In this document: piece after piece, positions 1 through 5,335 of the stretch | Position numbering within the stretch: position 1 is the first letter of the stretch | How the letters are laid out: every line of letters begins with the position of its first letter | Source of the DNA: Methanoregula sp. | GTDB lineage: Archaea; Halobacteriota; Methanomicrobia; Methanomicrobiales; Methanospirillaceae | Length of the DNA: 9,904 nt | Reading direction: 5' to 3' | Assembly (NCBI GenBank): GCA_023228295.1 | Contig: JALOBP010000102.1 | Location: 1 to 9,904 of the forward strand | The notes under the pieces: generated by a model | Told to the model about the DNA's origin: nothing | Seen by the model: only the letters and a program-made list of their open reading frames with translations | The model's database searches: none | Made by a program: the position numbers and the translations under genes

Positions 1-53
1 TGCCGGTGCGGGCTTCCTGAGATACCAAGGACCGTGACTGTCATTGTATACCC

Positions 54-668
54 TTATATGGTGAGACGCTTCTTCAGTTCAGCGATAACGTTCTTACCGA
101 GTTTCTGGGCATCGGCCCGTGCCGTCGGGTGCTTCTCGATCGCTCCTTTCTCATCCACGCCATTGATCATGAGGTAGCTGATATCGGTATCCTTTACCTC
201 AATCACGTGGTAGAAACATTTGACCGATGGGATCGCAGCATCGAAGACATGGTCCCACTTCTGTCCTGCCGATGCAAGAAATACCCCGAGCCGTTTTCCC
301 TTCCGCTCCAGCGGGACGATGGGAAGTTTGAGCACGTACTTCCGGGAGCGGAAGACCTGTGCCCGGTCAATGAACGCCTTTGGCTGGGACGCGATCCCCA
401 TACAGAAGATCGGGGATGCAAGAATAATAATATCGGCGGCGAGGATCTTGTCATGCAGGATATCCATCCCGTCCCGCTGGACACACTTGTTGAGTTTCTC
501 ACAGGCATTGCACCCATTACATGGGTGGACATTGGCCTCGGACAAGGCAATTTTCTCGATGACAATATCCTTGTCCTCCACCATGGACCCGAGCACCCAG
601 TCCAGCAGCGTCTCCGAGTTCCCGTGCCGTCGGGGACTCCCGGCAAAAGCGAGGACCTTAATTGGCAT
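54..668 (-). CDS. Iron-sulfur flavoprotein (Isf-type), NADPH-dependent FMN reductase family
   Basis: This is a flavodoxin-fold protein of 204 aa. An FMN phosphate-binding loop (GSPRRHGNSET) lies at about residues 10-20. It is followed by a compact cysteine motif CX2CX2CX5C at C50, C53, C56 and C62, the pattern that binds a [4Fe-4S] cluster in the methanogen iron-sulfur flavoprotein family. The segment ILASPIFCMG and a basic RSRKY stretch are also typical of the family. Characterised Isf proteins take electrons from ferredoxin and have been linked to O2/H2O2 reduction, so a cytosolic electron-transfer or oxygen-defence role is likely but inferred. Two start codons lie 9 bases apart, at 677 and 668. 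Neither has a Shine-Dalgarno sequence. I chose 668 because a T-rich TATA-like box is centred about 27 bases upstream, which fits a leaderless mRNA. A paralogue with an altered cysteine motif lies at 1862-2455. Confidence 0.85.
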   Translation of the reverse strand: MPIKVLAFAGSPRRHGNSETLLDWVLGSMVEDKDIVIEKIALSEANVHPCNGCNACEKLNKCVQRDGMDILHDKILAADIIILASPIFCMGIASQPKAFIDRAQVFRSRKYVLKLPIVPLERKGKRLGVFLASAGQKWDHVFDAAIPSVKCFYHVIEVKDTDISYLMINGVDEKGAIEKHPTARADAQKLGKNVIAELKKRLTI

Positions 669-690
669 AATTGTCATCTGGGCTGGCAGG

Positions 691-700
691 GTAAAAAAAG
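691..700 (-). promoter_or_regulatory. TATA-like box for the iron-sulfur flavoprotein
   Basis: On the minus strand this reads CTTTTTTTAC. Its centre is about 27 bases upstream of the ATG at 668, the archaeal TATA-to-start spacing expected for a leaderless transcript. The match to a consensus TATA box is only moderate. Confidence 0.4.
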
Positions 701-796
701 GTTGGTCCGGCCTATCTGCGAAAATGGGAGTGCAGGTTCCGGAACACAGCCTTTTACCCCGAACCCGAATACTGCTTACAGAGAAATTACAGGTGC

Positions 797-803
797 AAAA
801 AAA
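797..803 (-). terminator. Oligo-T terminator after the desulforedoxin/AhpD-like pair
   Basis: A run of seven T on the minus strand begins about 20 bases after the stop codon at 824-826. Archaeal intrinsic termination needs little more than a T tract. No clear hairpin precedes it. Confidence 0.45.
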
Positions 804-823
804 GATGACGGGACTTTTTTTCT

Positions 824-1258
824 TTACTTCATCACTTCATCAAGCTGGGCCTTGCCGTACACGTAGGCCGGCATGCCGGACAGGAGGAAGGTCACCCGGA
901 GCGCCTCCTCCACCTCCCCTTTTGTCACGCCAAGGTTTGCAGCGCCGGCGATCTGTGCCCGGACCGCATGCTGATCACGGAGTGCTGCAGCGATCGCAAT
1001 GGCGATGATCTTCTTGGTCTTCTTCGAGAGCTTGCCGTCATCCCAGATGTGCTGCTCGAACCGCATGACCATGTTGAACATCTCGGGCTCTTTTGTTGTC
1101 AGCTCCTTAAAGAACTTCGGTACTTTGCCGATCTTCTTCTCAAGGCTCTTGAGGTCCTTTGCTGCTGATGCCTTCACCGCCGGCTTCTTTGCCGGTACTT
1201 TCTTCATGGCCGGTTTTTTCACCGGTGTTTTTTTTGCTGCTGGTTTTTTCACTGCCAT
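824..1258 (-). CDS. Carboxymuconolactone decarboxylase/AhpD-fold protein with histone-H1-like N-terminal tail
   Basis: The protein has 144 aa in two parts. Residues 1-35 are Lys/Ala/Pro-rich and resemble histone H1 tails, with KK pairs at 4-5, 9-10, 14-15, 19-20 and 24-25, an exact five-residue period. Residues 37-144 match the all-helical CMD/AhpD fold. In AhpD-like enzymes this fold carries CxxC plus a His and reduces peroxiredoxin. Counting back from the conserved Gly110, the two Cys positions hold D95 and A98 and the His position holds Q102; the whole protein contains no cysteine. Classical AhpD thiol chemistry is therefore impossible. The tail suggests binding to DNA, RNA or polyphosphate (inference). 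An AGGAG-type ribosome site overlaps the stop of the desulforedoxin gene four bases upstream, so the two are very likely translated together. Confidence is high for the gene and the fold, low for function. Confidence 0.85.
   Translation of the reverse strand: MAVKKPAAKKTPVKKPAMKKVPAKKPAVKASAAKDLKSLEKKIGKVPKFFKELTTKEPEMFNMVMRFEQHIWDDGKLSKKTKKIIAIAIAAALRDQHAVRAQIAGAANLGVTKGEVEEALRVTFLLSGMPAYVYGKAQLDEVMK
1184..1258 (-). repeat. Five-unit pentapeptide (15-base) repeat coding for the basic tail
   Basis: Residues 1-25 of the AhpD-fold protein form five units with KK at the third and fourth place (AVKKP, AAKKT, PVKKP, AMKKV, PAKKP). The coding strand therefore carries an A-rich 15-base periodicity. 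A degenerate continuation follows (AVKAS, AAKDL). Confidence 0.75.
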
Positions 1259-1262
1259 AATC

Positions 1263-1388
1263 TTACTCCTCCAATACCATGGGTTCGCCGCAGCAGATCA
1301 GTTCTCCACCGCCGGCCACTTTTACTACGACAACGTTACCACAGATCTCGCATTTGAAGACCTGTCCCTCTTTTGAAACATTGACCAT
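1263..1388 (-). CDS. Desulforedoxin (stand-alone FeS4 protein)
   Basis: This 41-residue protein has the desulforedoxin pattern: a CEIC pair at C13/C16, a glycine-rich loop GGGEL, and adjacent cysteines C32/C33 followed by GEPMV. In desulforedoxin these four cysteines bind one Fe atom in a small homodimer. In larger desulfoferrodoxins the same domain precedes the superoxide-reductase domain, which is absent here. A role as a one-electron carrier in superoxide or peroxide defence fits the neighbours but is inferred. The start at 1388 has a GAGGAG ribosome site 9 bases upstream. An in-frame ATG at 1415 (50 aa) is possible but has a poorly placed site. The stop is 4 bases before the AhpD-fold gene, which it probably co-expresses. 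Confidence 0.9.
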   Translation of the reverse strand: MVNVSKEGQVFKCEICGNVVVVKVAGGGELICCGEPMVLEE

Positions 1389-1486
1389 AAGTTGTTTCTC
1401 CTCGATCCCGAACATTTCCTGGGCACAAACGCCACGTTTGCAGATTCATGGCCGTTCTTGTGCGTCCGTAACCAGCATTCGACGGT

Positions 1487-1503
1487 CCGTAAAAAAAATA
1501 CGG
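1487..1503 (-). terminator. Short hairpin/T7 terminator after the zinc-ribbon gene
   Basis: CCGTA and TACGG form a perfect 5-bp inverted repeat around seven T on the minus strand, directly after the stop at 1506-1508. The T tract is the likely active part. The same AT-rich stretch could also act as an upstream promoter element for the desulforedoxin gene, so termination may be partial. Confidence 0.5.
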
Positions 1504-1505
1504 AG

Positions 1506-1736
1506 TTAGATGTTGCTCTTGCCACGTTTGGGCGGGTTCTTTACATCCTCCGCGGTTTTGATATCCGGCCGGATGTGGGTCATCGGGAAGCACTGATACT
1601 CTTCACAAGCACAGGACGGGCACTTACGGAGGTCCTGCTCGCTCTTGTCAAGCGTGAGTTCTTTTCCGCAGTCGATACATACGTATTTGCCCGGGCCTAC
1701 TTTCTGGCCTGCATTGTAGGTCTTTTGCTCAGTCAT
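1506..1736 (-). CDS. Small zinc-ribbon/rubredoxin-like protein
   Basis: This is a 76-residue soluble protein. After a short lead-in containing GPGKY it has CX2C at C20/C23 and CX2C at C39/C42, a classic two-knuckle zinc ribbon. Extra cysteines follow at C44 and C49, so CPSCAC carries a CXC as well. The C-terminus is basic. The general pattern (GxYxCxxCG ... CPxC) resembles the YbeL/DUF1451-type zinc ribbons of bacteria, but I do not recognise a specific named family. It may bind Zn or act as an Fe(Cys)4 carrier. The start at 1736 has a GGTGA ribosome site five bases upstream and lies about 36 bases from a TATA box. The longer start at 1757 would lie upstream of the expected transcription start. 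Confidence 0.8.
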   Translation of the reverse strand: MTEQKTYNAGQKVGPGKYVCIDCGKELTLDKSEQDLRKCPSCACEEYQCFPMTHIRPDIKTAEDVKNPPKRGKSNI

Positions 1737-1768
1737 GAGATTCACCAAACTTCTCATTTACATGAAAG

Positions 1769-1776
1769 ATATATAT
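1769..1776 (-). promoter_or_regulatory. TATA box for the zinc-ribbon gene
   Basis: On the minus strand the sequence reads CATATATATC. It predicts a transcript start near 1746, just before the GGTGA ribosome site and the ATG at 1736. Confidence 0.6.
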
Positions 1777-1830
1777 GGGTTTGGTTGATACACACCTCGT
1801 CCATCCCCCCCACATCCACGGTCAGGCAAA

Positions 1831-1838
1831 AGTATATT
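1831..1838 (+). promoter_or_regulatory. TATA box for the second flavoprotein, probably leaderless
   Basis: AGTATATT is centred about 27 bases before the ATG at 1862. No Shine-Dalgarno sequence is present between them, so transcription and translation probably start at the same place. It lies back to back with the zinc-ribbon promoter. Confidence 0.6.
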
Positions 1839-1861
1839 GCACAATTTTCCCGAGTAGTAGT

Positions 1862-2455
1862 ATGGCAGGCACGGTCCTCGGGATCCTCGGGAGCCCTCTT
1901 CCGGAAGGAAATACAGCAAAATTACTGGACATGGCACTCAAAGGGGCTGCCGATGCAGGCTGCACGACAGAGAAGATCGTTCTTGCAAACCTCGATTTCC
2001 AGTCATGCACGGAGATGATGTTCTGCAAGGAGCACAACACCTGTATCATGGACGACGACATGCAGCAATTATACAAACAGATCCAGAATGCTGACAGTAT
2101 CATCCTGGCATCACCCATCATGACCATGGGCCTTCCCGGAAAACTAAAATCCTTCATGGACCGGTGCCAGGTCTTCTTCATGGCAAAATATGTCCGGAAG
2201 ACACCTCTGGTTACACCAGAGAAGAAGAAAATACGGTGTGGCCTCTTCATCTGCATATCCGGCATGAAAATTCCGGAGGTCTTTATTGGTGCAAACCTCA
2301 CGGCAAAAGCATGGTTCGATATCATTGACTGCACATACTCTGGAGATCTGCTGATCAACGATATGGATACCATTCTGGACATCACGAGGAGGCAGGATCT
2401 CCTGGATGCAGCCTATGCCCAGGGCAATGCAATTGGTAAATCCCTGAACTCCTGA
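1862..2455 (+). CDS. Isf-like flavoprotein with altered cluster motif (NADPH-dependent FMN reductase family)
   Basis: This 197-residue protein is a paralogue of the gene at 54-668 and shares its layout: an FMN loop GSPLPEGNT at residues 10-18, then ILASPIMTMGLPGKLKSFMDRCQVF. At the cluster site, where the paralogue has CX2CX2CX5C, this one has C49-X2-M52-X2-C55-X5-C61. The second ligand is thus methionine and only three motif cysteines remain. It may hold a [3Fe-4S] or labile cluster, or act as a flavin-only reductase. Further cysteines at 34 and near 150 could contribute. The longer reading frame starting at 1775 overlaps the promoter; the ATG at 1862 fits the TATA spacing. The product is cytosolic, with no signal peptide. 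Confidence 0.85.
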   Translation: MAGTVLGILGSPLPEGNTAKLLDMALKGAADAGCTTEKIVLANLDFQSCTEMMFCKEHNTCIMDDDMQQLYKQIQNADSIILASPIMTMGLPGKLKSFMDRCQVFFMAKYVRKTPLVTPEKKKIRCGLFICISGMKIPEVFIGANLTAKAWFDIIDCTYSGDLLINDMDTILDITRRQDLLDAAYAQGNAIGKSLNS

Positions 2456-2456
2456 T

Positions 2457-2463
2457 AAAAAAA
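2457..2463 (-). terminator. Oligo-T terminator for radC
   Basis: Seven T on the minus strand lie about 50 bases beyond the radC stop, immediately next to the stop of the converging flavoprotein gene. Confidence 0.4.
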
Positions 2464-2512
2464 CAGATTGCGTTTACGATTCCACTTCAAGCGGTAATCC
2501 GTGACGATGAGA

Positions 2513-3178
2513 TCAGAGCAGACCGCGTTCCCGCAGACTCGTGTGCCCGGCCCGGGAGACGATGATATGGTCAATGAGAGGGATCCCAACAAGTGCCCCC
2601 GCTTCCTTGAGCTGGTGGGTGATGGCGATGTCCTGGCTGCTGGGTTCAAGGGATCCCGAAGGGTGGTTGTGCACGCAAATGATGGAGGCTGCCCGGTCCG
2701 TGATGGCATCGGCAAAGACCTCACGTGGGTGGACGAGGCTGTGGTTTAAGAGACCGACCGTTATGACCCGGTTGCCGAGTACTTCACCGGCCCCGTTGAG
2801 GGTGATGCAGATGAAATGCTCCTGCCGCTTCTGTGGCAGGTCGGGTACCAGCGGGAGGATGTCTTCTGGCTTTGTCACCTTTGCACGCGAATCCGAGACT
2901 CCAAAATAGCGCCTGCCCAGCTCGAAACATGCCAGGATCTGGGAAGCTTTTGATGGCCCCACCCCCTCGAGGGATGCAAGTTCGTCATACATGAGCGGGG
3001 TTTTTTGATTCTCGATACGGGAACAGATTTCGCGGGCGATAGTGCGGACATCCCGGTTTTTTGTCCCCCTCCCTAAAATTGCTTCGAGGAGTTCCTCGTC
3101 TTTTAAGGCTGCCGCACCCTTGCGGGCAATCTTTTCCCGGGGCCGGTCAAGCTCCGGGAGGTCCTTCATTTTCTTCAT
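2513..3178 (-). CDS. radC: RadC family protein (UPF0758, JAB/MPN domain)
   Basis: The protein has 221 aa, the usual RadC length. The N-terminal part has the family signature DRPREK (11-16), then LKDEELLEAILGRGTK and a helix-hairpin-helix LEGVGPSKA (70-78). The C-terminal JAB1/MPN domain keeps the metal site: E153, H170-N-H172-P-S-G and D183 in the HxHPSG...SxxD motif. Such domains are usually Zn-dependent isopeptidases or related hydrolases. The historic DNA-repair role of bacterial RadC is not well supported, and its biochemical function remains unsettled. RadC is patchy in archaea, so transfer from bacteria is possible. The start at 3178 has no strong ribosome site; an ATG three codons later is an alternative. 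It diverges from rubrerythrin and converges on the second flavoprotein. Confidence 0.92.
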   Translation of the reverse strand: MKKMKDLPELDRPREKIARKGAAALKDEELLEAILGRGTKNRDVRTIAREICSRIENQKTPLMYDELASLEGVGPSKASQILACFELGRRYFGVSDSRAKVTKPEDILPLVPDLPQKRQEHFICITLNGAGEVLGNRVITVGLLNHSLVHPREVFADAITDRAASIICVHNHPSGSLEPSSQDIAITHQLKEAGALVGIPLIDHIIVSRAGHTSLRERGLL

Positions 3179-3241
3179 GATAATTTTCCGTAAGCGAGGG
3201 CAGGTTATCCGGTCACATGTGCGATATGGAGCCGGAGCGGA

Positions 3242-3257
3242 TACCTGCAGGCAGGTA
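3242..3257. promoter_or_regulatory. 16-bp palindrome, possible operator between radC and rubrerythrin
   Basis: TACCTGC and GCAGGTA are perfect 7-base inverted arms around AG, in the divergent intergenic region. An AT-rich block (3262-3293, with TTTTATAAAAATTATAC) that can serve as TATA elements follows directly. The form fits a dimeric regulator site. Its function is inferred. Confidence 0.4.
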
Positions 3258-3340
3258 ATAAGATTATTTTTTTATTTTATAAAAATTATACTAAATGTTC
3301 CGGACACACCTCTCTTCGGAAACCCTGCCGCATGAAGAAG

Positions 3341-3348
3341 GTTTATGT
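3341..3348 (+). promoter_or_regulatory. Proximal TATA box for rubrerythrin
   Basis: GTTTATGT is centred about 28 bases before the ATG at 3373, consistent with a leaderless message. The stronger AT-rich element near 3275-3290 would instead give a leader of about 70 bases without a ribosome site. Both may be used. Confidence 0.4.
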
Positions 3349-3372
3349 CCCCGTCATGCCCACCATTGCCGT

Positions 3373-3876
3373 ATGGCAACAATCGAAAATGCAAAGGAAG
3401 CGCTTGCAGGTGAGTCGCAGGCAAACCGGAAGTACCAGGCATTTTCCGACAAGGCCGCAGAGGATGGGTTCAGGAACGTGGCAACCCTGTACAAGGCCGC
3501 ATCGGAAGCAGAAGCCATCCATGCGAAAAAGCTCCTGAAAGTGCTTGCCGCTATTGAATCTACCGAGAAGAACCTTGCGGCAAGTGTGGAAGGAGAGACC
3601 CACGAGTTCAAAACGATGTACCCGGAGTTCATCAGGGCTGCCGAAGCCGAGAAGCGCAGCGATGCTGTGCTTGCCTTCACGCACGCCATGAAAGCAGAAG
3701 AGGTTCATGCCACGCTCTACATGAAGGCACTGGATGCTGTCAGGTCAGGATCCGACATTTCACGCGAGAAGATCTTTCTCTGCCCGGTCTGCGGAAACAT
3801 CGAGGTTGGCAAGGTCCCGGATAAATGCCCGGTCTGCGGGGTCTTCGCAAAACAGTTCCGGGAAATCATCCTTTAA
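3373..3876 (+). CDS. rbr: Rubrerythrin
   Basis: This 167-residue protein has a ferritin-like diiron four-helix bundle (about 1-125) followed by a rubredoxin-like FeS4 domain with CPVC at C137/C140 and CPVC at C152/C155. Diiron ligands visible are E14, E47-x-x-H50, E78 and E109-x-x-H112. Rubrerythrins reduce hydrogen peroxide to water in anaerobes, with electrons arriving through rubredoxin-like carriers. One point is unusual: well-studied rubrerythrins have Glu directly before the MYP motif as a ligand, and here it is T81. The start at 3373 gives the expected family N-terminus (MATIENAKEALAGESQAN); upstream in-frame sequence is promoter. There is no Shine-Dalgarno sequence. The stop overlaps that of the convergent LamG gene. 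The desulforedoxin, flavoproteins and glutaredoxin fusion nearby are plausible partners. Confidence 0.95.
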   Translation: MATIENAKEALAGESQANRKYQAFSDKAAEDGFRNVATLYKAASEAEAIHAKKLLKVLAAIESTEKNLAASVEGETHEFKTMYPEFIRAAEAEKRSDAVLAFTHAMKAEEVHATLYMKALDAVRSGSDISREKIFLCPVCGNIEVGKVPDKCPVCGVFAKQFREIIL

Positions 3877-5222
3877 TCTTTTTTCATCTCTTCCGGGGCC
3901 GTTTCATCTTCCGGTGTTTCCTGCGAATGGCGGTTATTGCTGCGCCGGTGCAGCCAGAAGATCACGAGGATGAGGGCGATGAGTGTTGCCCAGGATGCCG
4001 AGTAGATCACGATGATGGGATTTAAGAACGGCTCGATCACCGGAGGTTGCGGGGGAGGCGGTGGCGGTGCAATGGCAGTGAACTGCACGGTAACCGTAGC
4101 AGGGAACTGTTCCTCCCCATCAAAATAATGGACACTGACCGTTGCGTTACCAGAAGGGATCACGCCATCGACCGGCGCATTTTTGGTATTCGGGAACGCG
4201 ATAGACCGGTCGATCCGACCCGTTTCATCGCGGATCTCCACGTACCATGCATCCGGGCTGGTCTGTGAATATTGATCAACTGCCCTGACAATGAGGGTCG
4301 AACCCGGTTGCATGCGGACCTGCCATGTGCCGTTCATGCTGGCATCCTGGATCGTGAGGGCACGGTTCACGCTCTCCCCCGGGCCGAGAACCAGCAGACC
4401 GGAATCGATGGTGCAGGTGGCCTCCGAATATTCTGACGGGGGGATATCTGGCGTCGGAGCAACCGTGTCCTGCAAGCACCTGAAGTGGTCGTCCATGATC
4501 TGGCTGGTTGGCACAGCCCGGTCATAGATCCGGACGTCATCAAGCCCGCCATAGAGATAATTGGGGCACGCGGGATCGGGGATGTCATATCGCCCGGCAT
4601 TCGCACCCAGCATGACATAATTCTGGGTTGTGTACTGGATGGGGCCGGAGGCATTCACCTGGTTGCGGAGGATACCATCCAGGTAGATTTTCGAAGTCTT
4701 CCCATCATACACTGCTGCTACGTGGTGCCATCTCCAGGGTGTGATGCCTTCGTGCTGCACGTTCACCGAGACCACGCCCTCGCCTGGCACATTGATGGTC
4801 CACCAGAGGTCGTTCCCATCCCCGAAACCGAGGCAGTACCCCCCGTTATAACAGGTCGATATCAGGTCCTGCCGTTTGAACGAGTCCACGAAGAACCAGG
4901 TTGAGACGGTGATCTCTTTCTCCGGGTGATTTGCCGACCGGTAAGGAATACTGACATAATTGCCTGGGCTGTCAAAGACCAGGGCGCCGCCACATTCCCC
5001 TCCTTCAACCCGGGAGACGTTATGCAGGGTTCCGGCACTTCCGTGCCCCGAATCATCGAAGGCGACAAGGCCACTCCCCTCGTTGAAATTCAGGTACACA
5101 ACAGGTTCGATCACATCCGATCCAGCTGGCAGAGCAAGCGCAGAAGAAGTGAGAGCGAACACCAGCACCGAACAGATGATCAATGCGAACCGGTTACGCC
5201 ATGGTGCTGGAACGATGGTCAA
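3873..5222 (-). CDS. LamG-domain surface protein with C-terminal membrane anchor
   Basis: The predicted protein has 449 aa. An N-terminal signal peptide (about 1-31, hydrophobic 12-30, ending SSALA) leads into a LamG/concanavalin-like beta-sandwich at about 40-248. Landmarks are VVYLNFNEGSG, a W at 109, WHHVAAVYDG at 165-174 and GGLDDVRIYDRAV at 225-237. A second beta-rich domain (about 265-385), a proline run (386-393), one membrane helix (about 401-424) and a charged cytoplasmic tail follow. It is thus an externally displayed protein, possibly binding sugars or other cells; the ligand cannot be read from sequence. The start appears to be TTG at 5222, with AGGAGGG directly adjoining it, an unusually tight spacing. 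No in-frame ATG lies nearby. A TATA-like CTTTTTAAG at 5252-5260 supports a very short leader. The 3' end overlaps rubrerythrin by four bases. Confidence 0.85.
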   Translation of the reverse strand: MTIVPAPWRNRFALIICSVLVFALTSSALALPAGSDVIEPVVYLNFNEGSGLVAFDDSGHGSAGTLHNVSRVEGGECGGALVFDSPGNYVSIPYRSANHPEKEITVSTWFFVDSFKRQDLISTCYNGGYCLGFGDGNDLWWTINVPGEGVVSVNVQHEGITPWRWHHVAAVYDGKTSKIYLDGILRNQVNASGPIQYTTQNYVMLGANAGRYDIPDPACPNYLYGGLDDVRIYDRAVPTSQIMDDHFRCLQDTVAPTPDIPPSEYSEATCTIDSGLLVLGPGESVNRALTIQDASMNGTWQVRMQPGSTLIVRAVDQYSQTSPDAWYVEIRDETGRIDRSIAFPNTKNAPVDGVIPSGNATVSVHYFDGEEQFPATVTVQFTAIAPPPPPPQPPVIEPFLNPIIVIYSASWATLIALILVIFWLHRRSNNRHSQETPEDETAPEEMKKD

Positions 5223-5251
5223 CCCTCCTATTAATGCTCTATTGGGGTTTT

Positions 5252-5260
5252 CTTAAAAAG
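5252..5260 (-). promoter_or_regulatory. TATA-like box for the LamG gene
   Basis: CTTTTTAAG on the minus strand predicts a transcript start near 5229, at the beginning of the AGGAGGG ribosome site. Confidence 0.45.
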
Positions 5261-5308
5261 AACATTGCGCTAATGCACTCTTCCCTTGCCTTTGTGCCGG
5301 CCGGTACC

Positions 5309-5318
5309 TTTATATTTT
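5309..5318 (+). promoter_or_regulatory. TATA box for the glutaredoxin-reductase fusion, leaderless
   Basis: TTTATATTTT lies about 26 bases from the tandem ATGs at 5336 and 5339, with no ribosome site between. GC-rich palindromes (CCGGCCGG, GGTACC) lie just upstream. The spacing slightly favours the second ATG. Confidence 0.65.
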
Positions 5319-5335
5319 CCCGAATCGTTTTTGGG

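Noticed and set aside
129..1008. Long plus-strand open frames (245 and 262 codons) opposite the first flavoprotein
   Set aside because: They are antisense to a clearly recognisable flavoprotein, have no family signatures, and their compositions (Trp/Arg/Ser/Pro-rich) are typical of shadow frames in GC-rich DNA.
1389..1505. N-terminal extension of desulforedoxin (in-frame codons, ATG at 1415)
   Set aside because: The 1388 start has a well-spaced GAGGAG site and gives the usual desulforedoxin length; the extension has no support.
1392..2018. Plus-strand open frame of 208 codons
   Set aside because: It is antisense to the zinc-ribbon gene and runs out of frame into the second flavoprotein, and it has no ribosome site or motif.
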